DNA of 64,000 nucleotides from Verrucomicrobiota bacterium (GCA_023391285.1 JAEWBF010000120.1:1-64000), one strand, 5' to 3'. Numbered from the stretch's first letter, positions 8,961 through 17,821 are shown. The notes: a model not told the origin generated them from the sequence alone. Made by a program: numbers and translations.

Positions 8961-10475
8961 ATGTCTGGTGCCCCTCCCATTCTGGCGTTTCGGAATCTGC
9001 GCAAATCGTTTGGCGCGGTGCGGGCGTTGCGTGGGGTGAACTTTGACGTGAGCGCGGGGGAAGTGCATGCGCTGCTGGGCGAAAACGGAGCGGGGAAATC
9101 GACGCTGATCAAAGTGGCGACGGGCGCGCATCAGCCGGACGCGGGGACGATCGAGATTGGCGGCGAAACGTTGGCGCGGCTCGATCCGGCGGAGGCGCGA
9201 CGGCGGGGCATCGCGTGCATTTATCAGCAGCCGGCGTTGTTTCCGGATTTGAGTGTGGAGGAGAACATCGGCCTGCGGCTCGAAGGGCGGGCGGGCTGGC
9301 GGCGTGTGAACTGGAAGGTGCGGCGGGAGCGCGCGAAGGAATTGTTGCAGCGGGTGGGGGCGGAGGTGGCGCCGGATGAGGAAGTGCGCGCGCTGTCGAT
9401 GCCGGAGCAGCAGCTGGTGGAAATCGCGTGCGCGCTCGGAGCGGGGGCGCGGGTGATCATCATGGACGAGCCGACGGCGTCGCTGACGCGCCGCGAGCAG
9501 GAGCGACTTTACGGGATTGTGCGCGACTTGCGGGCGGCGGGCGTGGCGGTGATCTACATTTCGCACCGGCTCGAGGAGATCTTTGCGCTGGCGGATCGCG
9601 TGACCGTGTTGCGAGACGGCGAGAGCGTGGGCACGCGGGCGGTGAGCGAGATCGACGAGGCGGCCTTGATCCGGCTGATGGTGGGGCGCGAGATCGCGCA
9701 ATTGTATCCGCCGCGTGGTGACGGACACCGTGCGAGGGCGGGTGGGCCGGCGCTGTCGTTAAAGGACGTGGGCTGCGCGGAAGGCGGCGTGAGCGGAGTG
9801 AGTTTCGACGTGGCGCCGGGCGAAGTGCTGGGCTTGGCGGGGTTGGTGGGAGCGGGGCGAACGGAGCTGGCGCGGGCGCTGTTTGGACTGACGCCGGCGA
9901 CCGCGGGCCGAATTGTCGTGGGCGGACGCGAGGTGGAGATTCGGTCGCCGAGGGAGGCGATGGCGCTGGGGATTGCGTATGTGCCGGAAGACCGGCGGCG
10001 GCACGGAGTGATTTTGGAAATGGCGGTGGAGGAGAACACGACGCTGGCGATTCATCCGAAGATCTTTCGCGGCGGCTGGCTGCGCGATGGAGCGGAGCGG
10101 GCGTTGGCGAACAAGATGATTGGGCAACTCGCGATCAAGACGGCGGGGCCGGAGGCGCCGGCGGGGAGTTTGAGCGGCGGCAATCAGCAGAAAGTGGCGC
10201 TGGCGCGCTGGCTGGCGACGGAGCCGAAGATCTTGATTCTCGATGAACCGACGCAAGGTGTGGACGTGGGAGCGAAAAGTGAAATTCACCGGATCATTCG
10301 TGAACTCGCGAACGAAGGGCTGGCGGTGATTCTGATCTCGAGCGATTTGCCGGAAGTGATCGGGATGAGCGATCGGATTGGTGTGATGCGCGGCGGGCGG
10401 TTGACGGCGGTGTTGCCGGGTGGCGCGGCGGCGGAAGAGGTGATGAGCGCGGCGTTGGGGAGGACGAATGGATGA
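8961..10475 (+). CDS. Sugar ABC transporter ATP-binding protein (RhaT/LsrA/RbsA type)
   Basis: The 504-residue protein contains two fused ABC modules, as in all CUT2 sugar importers. The first has Walker A GENGAGKST (about residue 40), a Q-loop YQQPALFP, a signature-like segment LSMPEQQLVEIA and Walker B VIIMDEPTASL. The second has the degenerate Walker A GLVGAGRTE typical of the family, an intact signature LSGGNQQKVALARWL and Walker B ILILDEPTQGVDVG. I took the ATG at 8961 rather than the GTG three codons earlier. It energises the two permeases that follow. The gene order ATPase-permease-permease-binding protein is that of lsrACDB, but the rhamnosidase next door favours rhamnose or a similar deoxysugar. 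Confidence 0.93.
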   Translation: MSGAPPILAFRNLRKSFGAVRALRGVNFDVSAGEVHALLGENGAGKSTLIKVATGAHQPDAGTIEIGGETLARLDPAEARRRGIACIYQQPALFPDLSVEENIGLRLEGRAGWRRVNWKVRRERAKELLQRVGAEVAPDEEVRALSMPEQQLVEIACALGAGARVIIMDEPTASLTRREQERLYGIVRDLRAAGVAVIYISHRLEEIFALADRVTVLRDGESVGTRAVSEIDEAALIRLMVGREIAQLYPPRGDGHRARAGGPALSLKDVGCAEGGVSGVSFDVAPGEVLGLAGLVGAGRTELARALFGLTPATAGRIVVGGREVEIRSPREAMALGIAYVPEDRRRHGVILEMAVEENTTLAIHPKIFRGGWLRDGAERALANKMIGQLAIKTAGPEAPAGSLSGGNQQKVALARWLATEPKILILDEPTQGVDVGAKSEIHRIIRELANEGLAVILISSDLPEVIGMSDRIGVMRGGRLTAVLPGGAAAEEVMSAALGRTNG

Positions 10476-10476
10476 A

Positions 10477-10513
10477 AGCTCCAAGCTCCAAGATCCAAGC
10501 TCCAGAGAAGCTC
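10477..10513. repeat. Short direct-repeat run based on AGCTCCA
   Basis: Three to four near copies of the heptamer AGCTCCA lie in tandem directly after the stop codon of the ATPase gene. From memory, similar 'agctccaag' strings occur as dispersed elements between genes in Opitutaceae genomes; I cannot check that here. Confidence 0.5.
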
Positions 10514-10565
10514 GGAACATCAATCGCTCGCGGCGATGGATGGCGGACGAGCGTGGGGAAGGGAG

Positions 10566-10646
10566 TTGAACCACAGAGGCGCAGAGGCACGGAGAGGACT
10601 TTTTCGATGGGCTCGACCTCTGTGGCTCTGGGCCTCTGTGGTTCAA
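10566..10646. repeat. 81-bp imperfect palindromic element inside the importer operon
   Basis: The ends are a perfect 15-bp inverted repeat, TTGAACCACAGAGGC at 10566-10580 and its reverse complement at 10632-10646. The arms continue inward as an imperfect palindrome made of CACAGAGG/CAGAGGC units around a short A/T-containing loop. It looks like a REP/MITE-type dispersed element rather than a gene. Its position between the ATPase and the first permease means that it is transcribed, and the RNA would fold into a long hairpin that may stabilise or attenuate the message. There is no open reading frame of note in 10476-10671. Confidence 0.75.
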
Positions 10647-10671
10647 AGGATGGGAGTCGGAGGGTTGCGCG

Positions 10672-11604
10672 ATGAGACGGTATTTTCGCGAGCTTTCGGT
10701 GGCGGCGGTGTTGGGGGCGGTGTTGTTGTTGCTCGCGGTGGTGGCGCCGGCGTTTTTCTCGCCGCAACCGTTGCTGTCGCTGGCGGCGCGCGAGGCGCCG
10801 ACGCTCGTGGTGATTGGCGGGATGGCACTGGTGATCTTGAGCCGGCAGATCGACATTTCGGTGGGCTCGCAGTTCGCGGTGTGTGGCGTGGCGTTTGGGT
10901 TGCTCGCGGTGGAAGGGCTGGCGTTTCCGCTGGCGGCGATCCTGGCGGTGCTTTGGGGCGGATTGCTCGGCGCGGTGAATGGATGGTTGGTCGCGGGCCT
11001 GCGATTGCCGTCGATCGTGGTGACGCTTGCGACGATGGTGGCGTGGCGCGAAGGACTGCGCTGGTGGCGTCAGGGGCAGTTCGTGGATTTGCCGGATGGC
11101 GTGCAATGGCTCGGGCTGAGTCAGGGCGGCGGGCAGGGGTTGTTGATCGCGGTGGCAGTGGCGTTGTTTGTCGCGCTCGCGATCGGGTTGCGGCACCTCG
11201 CGGTGGGACGCGTCGTGTATGCGGTGGGGAGCGATGAAGAGGCGGCGCGGCTGGCGGGGTTGAAACCGCGCGCGGTGACGTTTGGCGTGTTTGTGGCGAT
11301 GGGCGTGCTGGCGGGTGCGGCGGCGGTGATGAATGCGGTGCAATCGCCGCAGGTGGATCCGAAGGCGGGCACGGGACTCGAGTTGCGCGCGATCGCGGCG
11401 GTGGTGGTGGGCGGCGTATCCATTTCGGGAGGACGAGGGACCTTGTGGGGCGTGCTGGCGGGCGCGTTGTTGCTCGCATGCGTGTCGCCGGGACTCACGC
11501 ATTTGCACATCGAGGCATATTGGAGCCGGGCGATCGAAGGGGCGATTATCCTGCTGGCGGTGGTGGCGGAAGGCTTGCGCAGCCGGAAGGAGGGACGGGC
11601 ATGA
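10672..11604 (+). CDS. Sugar ABC transporter permease 1 (CUT2 family, RhaP/LsrC-like)
   Basis: The 310-residue protein is almost entirely hydrophobic, with about nine to ten membrane segments beginning at VAAVLGAVLLLLAVVAPAFF. It carries the CUT2 permease hallmark ILSRQIDISVGSQFAVCGV (the D-I/L-S-V-G-S motif) near residue 60 and the GTGLELRAIAAVVVGGVSI motif in the second half that contacts the ATPase. It overlaps the next permease by 4 bp (ATGA), so the two are translationally coupled and probably form a heterodimeric pore. The gap to the upstream ATPase gene is unusually long for such operons (196 bp) because of the inserted repeats. Confidence 0.92.
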   Translation: MRRYFRELSVAAVLGAVLLLLAVVAPAFFSPQPLLSLAAREAPTLVVIGGMALVILSRQIDISVGSQFAVCGVAFGLLAVEGLAFPLAAILAVLWGGLLGAVNGWLVAGLRLPSIVVTLATMVAWREGLRWWRQGQFVDLPDGVQWLGLSQGGGQGLLIAVAVALFVALAIGLRHLAVGRVVYAVGSDEEAARLAGLKPRAVTFGVFVAMGVLAGAAAVMNAVQSPQVDPKAGTGLELRAIAAVVVGGVSISGGRGTLWGVLAGALLLACVSPGLTHLHIEAYWSRAIEGAIILLAVVAEGLRSRKEGRA

Positions 11605-12617
11605 GCGCGCCGGTGAAAACTCCGCAGAAAGCGCGCGGATGGCTGCGGCATGAGACGGTGCTGCTCGCGCTCGTGGCGGCGGAGTGGATGTATTTCAACT
11701 CGGTGGGGCCGCGTTTTGGGACGTTGGACAACACGTTCGACATCCTGCGTCACTCGGTGGAGATCGGCCTGCTCGCGGTGGCGATGACGCCGATCATTTT
11801 GACGGGAGGCATCGATCTTTCCGTGGGATCGCTGCTGGGATTGTGCGCGGTGTGTTTTGGAAAACTCTGGCGTGATGCCGGTGTGCCGCTGCCGGTGGCG
11901 ATTGCGGGAACGCTGGCGTTGGGGGCGCTGGCGGGCGGCGTGAATGCGACGCTGATCACGCGGCTCAAGCTGCCGCCGCTGATCGTGACGCTGGGAACGT
12001 TTTCGCTTTTCCGCGGAGTGGCGGAGGCGATCACGCGCGGCGTGGATACGTTCACGGGATTTCCGGCGAGTTTCCTCTTTTGGGGTCAGGAGCGCTGGCT
12101 CGGGATGCCGGCGCAGGCGCCGGTGTTCATCGTGGTGGTGGTGGCGATGTGGCTGCTCGTGCATCGCATGACCTTTGGGCGCACGGTGCGCGCGATTGGA
12201 TTTTCGGCGGAGGGTGCGCGTTATGCGGGTGTGCCGGTGGAGCGGCGCGTGGCGATGGCGTATGTGCTGGCGGGAGTCATCGCCGCGCTGGCGGCGATCA
12301 TTTACACGGCGCGACTTGGGCAGGCGAAGGCGGATGCGGGAACGGGCTACGAGCTCTTTGCGATCACGGCGGTGGTGTTGGGCGGCACGAGTATCTTTGG
12401 CGGCCGCGGGTCCGTGCACGGCACGCTGATCGGCGTGGCGGCGATTGCGGTGTTGAACAATGGCTTGGTGCACGCGCGACTGCCGCGAGAGGCGGCGGGG
12501 GTGTTGACGGGCGGGCTGTTGGTGCTGGCGCTGGCGAGCGGGGTGTTGCCGAAGCTATGGTCGGATTGGCGGGCGCGACGGGCCGTGGTGGTGGCGGCGG
12601 AGAAAAACATTTCCTGA
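11601..12617 (+). CDS. Sugar ABC transporter permease 2 (CUT2 family, RhaQ/LsrD-like)
   Basis: The 338-residue membrane protein has the same architecture as its upstream partner: hydrophobic segments throughout, ILTGGIDLSVGSLLGLCAV at about residue 70, and GTGYELFAITAVVLGGTSI with GGRGSVHGTLIG in the C-terminal half. The start at 11601 overlaps the stop of permease 1 in an ATGA arrangement, which decides it against earlier in-frame codons that lie within permease 1. It ends 51 bp before the lipoprotein binding protein. Family membership is clear; the sugar is inferred from context. Confidence 0.92.
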   Translation: MSAPVKTPQKARGWLRHETVLLALVAAEWMYFNSVGPRFGTLDNTFDILRHSVEIGLLAVAMTPIILTGGIDLSVGSLLGLCAVCFGKLWRDAGVPLPVAIAGTLALGALAGGVNATLITRLKLPPLIVTLGTFSLFRGVAEAITRGVDTFTGFPASFLFWGQERWLGMPAQAPVFIVVVVAMWLLVHRMTFGRTVRAIGFSAEGARYAGVPVERRVAMAYVLAGVIAALAAIIYTARLGQAKADAGTGYELFAITAVVLGGTSIFGGRGSVHGTLIGVAAIAVLNNGLVHARLPREAAGVLTGGLLVLALASGVLPKLWSDWRARRAVVVAAEKNIS

Positions 12618-12668
12618 TGTGGGCTGAATCGCGAACTTCGCGGTCCAACTGAACCCCTTTCCCTAAAC

Positions 12669-13673
12669 ATGAAAAAGCTGACGTTCCTTCCCCTGTTTCT
12701 CTCGCTGGCCGTGATGATCGCCGGTTGCGGCAAGTCGCCGGATGCCGCGTCGGCGGATGGCGAGCGTCAACTTACGATCGCGCTGCTGCCGAAGGCGAAG
12801 GGCAATGCGTATTTCATCTCGTGCAAGGAAGGCGCGGAGAAGGCGGCGAAGGAGTTGGGCGTGGATCTGATTTTCGACGGGCCGACTGACACCGATCCGG
12901 CGCGGCAGAATGAAATTGTGGAGAACTGGATCACGCTCGGCGTGGATGCCATCGCGGCGGCGTGCGAGAATAAGGAAGGTATCTCGACCGCGTTGCGGAA
13001 GGCGCAGGCGCGCGGGATCAAGGTGATCACTTACGATGCGGATGCGATGCCGGATGCGCGGGCGTTTTTTGTGAATCAAGCGACGCCGGAAGGAATTGGC
13101 CACAAGCTGATGGATGAAGCGGCGCGCGTGACGGGTGAAGAAGGCGAGTTCGCGATCATCACCGCGTCGCTCACTGCGGCGAATCAGCGCGAGTGGCAGA
13201 AGCACATCGAGGCGCGGCTCGCGGAAAAGTATCCGAAGATGAAGCTGGTGGCGGTGCGACCGTGCGACGACCTGAAGGACAAGGCGCAGACGGAGGCGAC
13301 GGCGTTGATGAGCGCGAATCCGAATTTGAAGTTGATCATGGCGATCGCGTCGCCTGCGGTGCCGGGAGCGGCGGAAGCGGTGAAGCAGGCGGGCAAGACC
13401 GGCCAGGTGCACGTCATCGGACTCGGTTTGCCGAATGAGAATCGTCGCTACGTGAAGGACGGTGTGACCGACAGCGTGATCCTTTGGAAAACGGAAGACC
13501 TCGGCTATCTCACGGTGCAAGCGGCCGCGGCGCTGGCGCAGGGGAAATTGAAGGCGGGCGACACGAGCTTCACGGCGGGTTCGCTCGGCACGTTCGAAAT
13601 CAAAGGCGACAACATCCTCCTCGGCACGCCGTTCGTGTTTAACAAAGACAACATCGATCAATTCGATTTCTGA
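12669..13673 (+). CDS. Sugar-binding lipoprotein of the CUT2 importer (RhaS/LsrB-like)
   Basis: The 334-residue protein has a lipoprotein signal peptide with lipobox IAGC and lipidated Cys at residue 20. The periplasmic-binding fold follows (TIALLPKAKGNAYFI, VDAIAAACENKEGIS, KVITYDADA, FFVNQATPEGIG) and the protein ends with FVFNKDNIDQFDF, close to the C-terminus of LsrB as I recall it. Of the six AI-2 contacts described for LsrB, Lys and the first Asp are kept, but the Asp-Gln pair reads Asn-Gln and the Pro/Ala pair reads Ile/Ser, so AI-2 is an unlikely ligand. RhaS-type rhamnose binding fits the neighbouring rhamnosidase better. Being a lipoprotein, it is anchored in a membrane facing the periplasm. 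Confidence 0.9.
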   Translation: MKKLTFLPLFLSLAVMIAGCGKSPDAASADGERQLTIALLPKAKGNAYFISCKEGAEKAAKELGVDLIFDGPTDTDPARQNEIVENWITLGVDAIAAACENKEGISTALRKAQARGIKVITYDADAMPDARAFFVNQATPEGIGHKLMDEAARVTGEEGEFAIITASLTAANQREWQKHIEARLAEKYPKMKLVAVRPCDDLKDKAQTEATALMSANPNLKLIMAIASPAVPGAAEAVKQAGKTGQVHVIGLGLPNENRRYVKDGVTDSVILWKTEDLGYLTVQAAAALAQGKLKAGDTSFTAGSLGTFEIKGDNILLGTPFVFNKDNIDQFDF

Positions 13674-14062
13674 GCGCGGGATTAGTGTGGCGGGGTGTGG
13701 TTCGGTGAGCCCCACCCTGCAGTTTCGCCGTTAGTTGATCTCTTCGCGTTCGCTCGTGGCGTTAGCTGGATGATGCGAAGTGCGGACGAGCTCTCGTCCG
13801 CGCAGATGAAGGGGAAACGATCATTGTTCGCGCGAGGGCGTGCGCAGGCTTGTTGGACCCCCGAACTCTCGCCGCTTCGAACTGTCTGAGGAAAGCTCAC
13901 GTTGTATCAAAATCCGGAAGCGCATTCAGGTGTGACGCAGACTCGCAAACCCCGACACGTGCTCCGCTTCCTTCGCTTCCCCAGCGAATCGTTCCTCAAC
14001 CCAAGCCCTTTCCGGCGCCACCACGGTGGCCCGCTTTTCTTTCACTACCAACGACCCCCGCT
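13674..14062. other. Intergenic region without a recognisable gene
   Basis: These 389 bp separate the binding-protein gene from the TonB-dependent receptor. I found no gene or RNA that I can name and no riboswitch-like conserved boxes. The region holds one strong inverted repeat (13782-13801) and presumably the promoter of the receptor. Confidence 0.4.
13782..13801. repeat. 20-bp inverted repeat
   Basis: GCGGACGAG and CTCGTCCGC flank a 2-nt centre, a perfect 9-bp-arm palindrome. There is no following T-run, so it is either an operator, a transcript-end hairpin of the importer operon or a copy of a dispersed GC-rich palindrome. Confidence 0.5.
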
Positions 14063-17000
14063 ATGACTACACGCAACCGACATCTCCGTTCCGGAGTCCG
14101 ATGCCTCGCTGCATCGTTGCTGGCCGCCTCGATCACGAACCTCATGTCTGCGCAGCAGGCGCCGCAGCCGTCGACGGCCGCGTCGGGCGCAAATGACGAA
14201 GTGATCGTGCTTTCGCCGTTCACCGTCGATGCCTCGCGCGATCAGGGTTATTTCGCCCAGAACACGCTGGCGGGCAGCCGCATGAACACCAATATCGCGG
14301 ACCTTGGTGCCTCGATCTCGGTGGTGACGAAGCAGCAGTTCGAAGACACCGCGTCCACGGACATCAACGACATCTTCCGTTATGAAGTGAACACGGAGGG
14401 TTCGCTCACTTACACGCAGCCGACGCAAAGCATGCGCAATGACGGTGTGCTCGACGTGAACGCTGGCGGCACGCAGGGCAACAACATGACGCCCTACACG
14501 AACGCGCAGGCGAATCGCGTGCGCGGTCTCGGCGCTCCCAGTTCGGCGATCAATTATTATCCCTCGATTGGTGCGGTGCCGTTCGACTCCTACAACACGC
14601 AGTCGGTCGAAATCAGCCGTGGTCCGAACTCGATGCTTTTCGGTCTCGGCAGCCCGGCGGGCATCGTCAACCAGAGCACCGCGCAGGCGCAGCTCAATCG
14701 GGACAATGCGAACCTCTCGCTGCGGACGGATCAATACGGCTCCTTCCGCAGTTCGTTCAACTTCAACCGCGGCATCATCGACGACAAACTCGCGATCTAT
14801 GGCGCGGTGCTCTACGATGATCGCCGCTTCGACCGTGAACCGGCCTACGACGAAACCAAGCGCGCGTATGGCGCGATCACGTTCAAGCCTTTCTCCAAGA
14901 CGATTCTCCGCGCGAGCGTCGAGGCTTACCGCAACGAGAATCACCGTCCGAACACGCTGACGCCGCGCGATTTTGTCACGCAGTGGAATCTCGCCGGTCG
15001 TCCTTACTACGATCCGGTGACGCACCGCGTTTACAACGGCTCCGGCCAGGCGGTGAGCATGCTGGTGAACAATGCCTCCTCGCCCTATGCGAACGAGCTC
15101 CGCGACTTCGTCGCGACCCGCCCCGGCTACGACGCCACGAAGTGGAATGCCGCCCGCACGCAGTATAACGGCCTCAATGTTTTTGGAGACACCATCTTCG
15201 GCATTCCCGCCAACTGGGTCGCCGGCCAGCCCTCGCCGAACATCTTGTTCACACCGGGTATCGGTGTGGTGAACCAAGGCCGCAGCATTCAGCAGATCGC
15301 CGACGGCCAGCTCGTCAACTGGTTCCAGCCGACCTACCAGTATCGCTATCTGCCGAACTGGGGCACGGCGACCAATCCGGCTGCGAATCCTGCGGTCACC
15401 CCCGCGGAGACGGAGATCTGGGCGAACCAGACCTGGGCGGATTCCTACACCCGCACTTACACCTCGTCCCAAGGTTGGACCGGCGCGGGTAATGGCATCT
15501 TCGCGGCGAGCTATCGCTATCCCAGCGTGACCGACCGCTCGATCTACGACTGGCGCAACATCAACATCGCCTCGCCGAATTTCGGCAACGCGAAGAACCG
15601 GAACTACAATCTCGAGTTCGAGCAGGAGCTGCCTTTCGATCTTTATCTCAGCGGCGGCTGGTTCCGTCAGGACTTCTTCCAGCGTTCGAATTACACGATC
15701 GGTCAGCTCAACGTTCCCACCCTGTTCGTCGATACGAACATCAACCTTCCGAGCGGCCAGCCCAATCCCTATTTCGGCAAGCCGTATGTGGAGGAGCAGG
15801 ATCCCGACAGCTACATCAACGAAGCGCTCGACGATCACTACCGCGCGATGCTGGCCTGGACGCCCGATTTCACGCGGAAAGACGGTTGGATGAAGTGGCT
15901 CGGCCGCCATCAGGTGTTGGGCCTGTGGTCGCGCGACGAATACATGAGCGCTTCGATTCGCCAGCGCTTGCAGTATCTCTCCGCGGGATCGGACGCCGCA
16001 GCGCTCCGTTATCTCCCGAATCCGAACAACGACGCCCAAGGCAACCCGACCGGCTGGAACCGCGGCACCGGCAATTCCCTGCGCCGCACTTACTATCTCG
16101 CCTCGCCGAGCGATCCGCATGGCGTGGTCACGCGCGCGGCGGGTTATTGGGACTACCTGAGCTACACGGGTGACATCAATGCCTACACTTACAGCACCAG
16201 CAGCGTCCAGCCGCTGAATGTGACGCATGCGTTTCAAGACATCGACGCCAACACGGGCCGCAATCAGCGCGTCGTCGATTCGCTCAGCGCGGCCATCACG
16301 AGCCATCTCTGGAATGACCGCCTCGTCGCTACGTTCGGCGTGCGCAAGGACGAGTATAAGGCCCGCATCACCCATTCCGCACTGCCGGCGGTGTTGGATG
16401 CGGACGGAAACGTCGTTGCTCCCGCCATCACGAATGCCGACAAGTGGAAGGACGGCGTCTTCAACCGCGACCTGATCTTCAATCGTTGGGGCCCCTACAG
16501 CGAATTGTCGGGCACGACGCGCACAATCGGCGGCGTTCTCCGCCCCTTCAAGAACTGGAGCACGTTCGAGAATCGCGCCGATTCCGGTTCGCAGTTCTGG
16601 CAATTCGTCCGCAGCTTCGGTCTGAGCTACAACGAGTCCTCCAATTTCAATCCGCCGACCACCGCCTTGGGTGACTTCTACGGCAACCAGCTGCCGAAGC
16701 CGACGGGCAAGGGCAAAGACTATGGCTTCCAGTTCTCGGCGCTCGACGACAAGTTGTTTGCCCGCGTCACCTGGTTCGAAGCGTCCAATGAAAATGAGAA
16801 TATCAGCGCTCCGAACGTCTTCAATCGTCTGAAGGACAACGTCGACACGACCCTCTTCCGCAACTGGGCGCGCACGATCTCCCTCATCAACATGGGGTAT
16901 GATCCGACGGCGGAAGGTTTCGGCACCAATCTCAGCACGCAGGAAGAACAGGCCGTCCAGGACGCGGCGGAGAAGATCTGGAAGCAGGACTACGACTATT

Positions 17001-17821
17001 ACACATCGCGTCCTTACGCCTTGGGCGCCACCCGCAACGCGGAAGCCAAGGGCGTGGAAGCGGAAATCAACTACAACCCGATCCCGGAGTGGACCCTCAA
17101 GTTCACCTTCGGCAAGCAGGACACCAAATACGCCAGCGTGCTGAAGGAGTTCATGCCTTGGGAAGCCGAGCGCATGGCCGTCTGGAAGGCTGCGAAGGCG
17201 AGCGACTACCTGCTCCCGCAATACTCGGACCTTGCCACCTACACCACCAGCGGCGGTCGTGAAGTGAACCTCACGAACTTCTGGAGCTCCTATGGCTATC
17301 GCAGCGAACTGTTCCCGGAGACGGCGAACGGCTTCGACAACCCGGAAGATTACTACAACGGCGTCGTTGCTCCGCAGCTCGCACTCGACCGCGATCTCCA
17401 GGGCCAGTCGGTCATGGGGCAGCGGAAGTATCGCTGGTCCTTCCTCACCACCTACAACTTCACCGAAGGCGCGCTGCGCGGCTTCAGCATCGGTGGCAGC
17501 CAGCGTTGGGAAGACAAAGCGGTCATCGGCTACTACGGTCGTGCCAGCGGCGTGAACCTCTACAACGGCCAGCCGGTAATGGATATGTCGGACGTGTCGC
17601 GCCCGATCTACGACGAGGCGCAATACTACACCGATATCTGGGTCGCCTACCGCCGTCCGCTCTTCGACAACAAGGTCGGCATGAGGCTGCAGCTCAACGT
17701 CATGAACGTGTTCGAAGGCGGCGAACTGCGCCCGGTGGCGGTCAACTACGACGGCTCGCCGTATTCGTTCCGCATCATCGATCCGCGCCAGTTCATCCTG
17801 AGCGCCTCGTTCGACTTCTAA
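14063..17821 (+). CDS. TonB-dependent receptor, large outer-membrane type
   Basis: The 1252-residue protein starts with a signal peptide (SGVRCLAASLLAASITNLMSA) and then the segment VIVLSPFTVDASRDQGYFA that precedes the plug in Opitutaceae receptors. The plug spans roughly residues 50-210 (ISVVTKQQFEDTASTDINDI, then VRGLGAPSSAINYYP, VEISRGPNSMLFGLGSPAG). The rest is a 22-strand-type barrel ending in FILSASFDF with the terminal Phe needed for outer-membrane assembly. I saw no N-terminal carboxypeptidase-like domain and no SusD partner, so this is not a Bacteroidetes-style SusCD pair. The ATG at 14063 is the first that gives a signal peptide. Its position behind the importer suggests uptake of oligosaccharides released by the rhamnosidase system. 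Confidence 0.93.
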   Translation: MTTRNRHLRSGVRCLAASLLAASITNLMSAQQAPQPSTAASGANDEVIVLSPFTVDASRDQGYFAQNTLAGSRMNTNIADLGASISVVTKQQFEDTASTDINDIFRYEVNTEGSLTYTQPTQSMRNDGVLDVNAGGTQGNNMTPYTNAQANRVRGLGAPSSAINYYPSIGAVPFDSYNTQSVEISRGPNSMLFGLGSPAGIVNQSTAQAQLNRDNANLSLRTDQYGSFRSSFNFNRGIIDDKLAIYGAVLYDDRRFDREPAYDETKRAYGAITFKPFSKTILRASVEAYRNENHRPNTLTPRDFVTQWNLAGRPYYDPVTHRVYNGSGQAVSMLVNNASSPYANELRDFVATRPGYDATKWNAARTQYNGLNVFGDTIFGIPANWVAGQPSPNILFTPGIGVVNQGRSIQQIADGQLVNWFQPTYQYRYLPNWGTATNPAANPAVTPAETEIWANQTWADSYTRTYTSSQGWTGAGNGIFAASYRYPSVTDRSIYDWRNINIASPNFGNAKNRNYNLEFEQELPFDLYLSGGWFRQDFFQRSNYTIGQLNVPTLFVDTNINLPSGQPNPYFGKPYVEEQDPDSYINEALDDHYRAMLAWTPDFTRKDGWMKWLGRHQVLGLWSRDEYMSASIRQRLQYLSAGSDAAALRYLPNPNNDAQGNPTGWNRGTGNSLRRTYYLASPSDPHGVVTRAAGYWDYLSYTGDINAYTYSTSSVQPLNVTHAFQDIDANTGRNQRVVDSLSAAITSHLWNDRLVATFGVRKDEYKARITHSALPAVLDADGNVVAPAITNADKWKDGVFNRDLIFNRWGPYSELSGTTRTIGGVLRPFKNWSTFENRADSGSQFWQFVRSFGLSYNESSNFNPPTTALGDFYGNQLPKPTGKGKDYGFQFSALDDKLFARVTWFEASNENENISAPNVFNRLKDNVDTTLFRNWARTISLINMGYDPTAEGFGTNLSTQEEQAVQDAAEKIWKQDYDYYTSRPYALGATRNAEAKGVEAEINYNPIPEWTLKFTFGKQDTKYASVLKEFMPWEAERMAVWKAAKASDYLLPQYSDLATYTTSGGREVNLTNFWSSYGYRSELFPETANGFDNPEDYYNGVVAPQLALDRDLQGQSVMGQRKYRWSFLTTYNFTEGALRGFSIGGSQRWEDKAVIGYYGRASGVNLYNGQPVMDMSDVSRPIYDEAQYYTDIWVAYRRPLFDNKVGMRLQLNVMNVFEGGELRPVAVNYDGSPYSFRIIDPRQFILSASFDF

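Noticed and set aside
8961..13673. Assignment as an AI-2 (lsrACDB) quorum-signal importer
   Set aside because: Gene order fits, but half of the recalled AI-2 contact residues of the binding protein are changed, no lsrK/lsrR/lsrF is nearby and a rhamnosidase is adjacent.
13674..14062. Cobalamin or other riboswitch upstream of the large TonB receptor
   Set aside because: I looked for conserved B12-box-like and other riboswitch cores and saw none; the only structure is a short palindrome.
14045..17623. A 1192-codon open frame on the minus strand opposite the TonB receptor gene
   Set aside because: Third-position GC bias of the receptor gene keeps the antisense frame open. The antisense protein is Arg/Val-rich with no domain, while the plus strand encodes a complete receptor.
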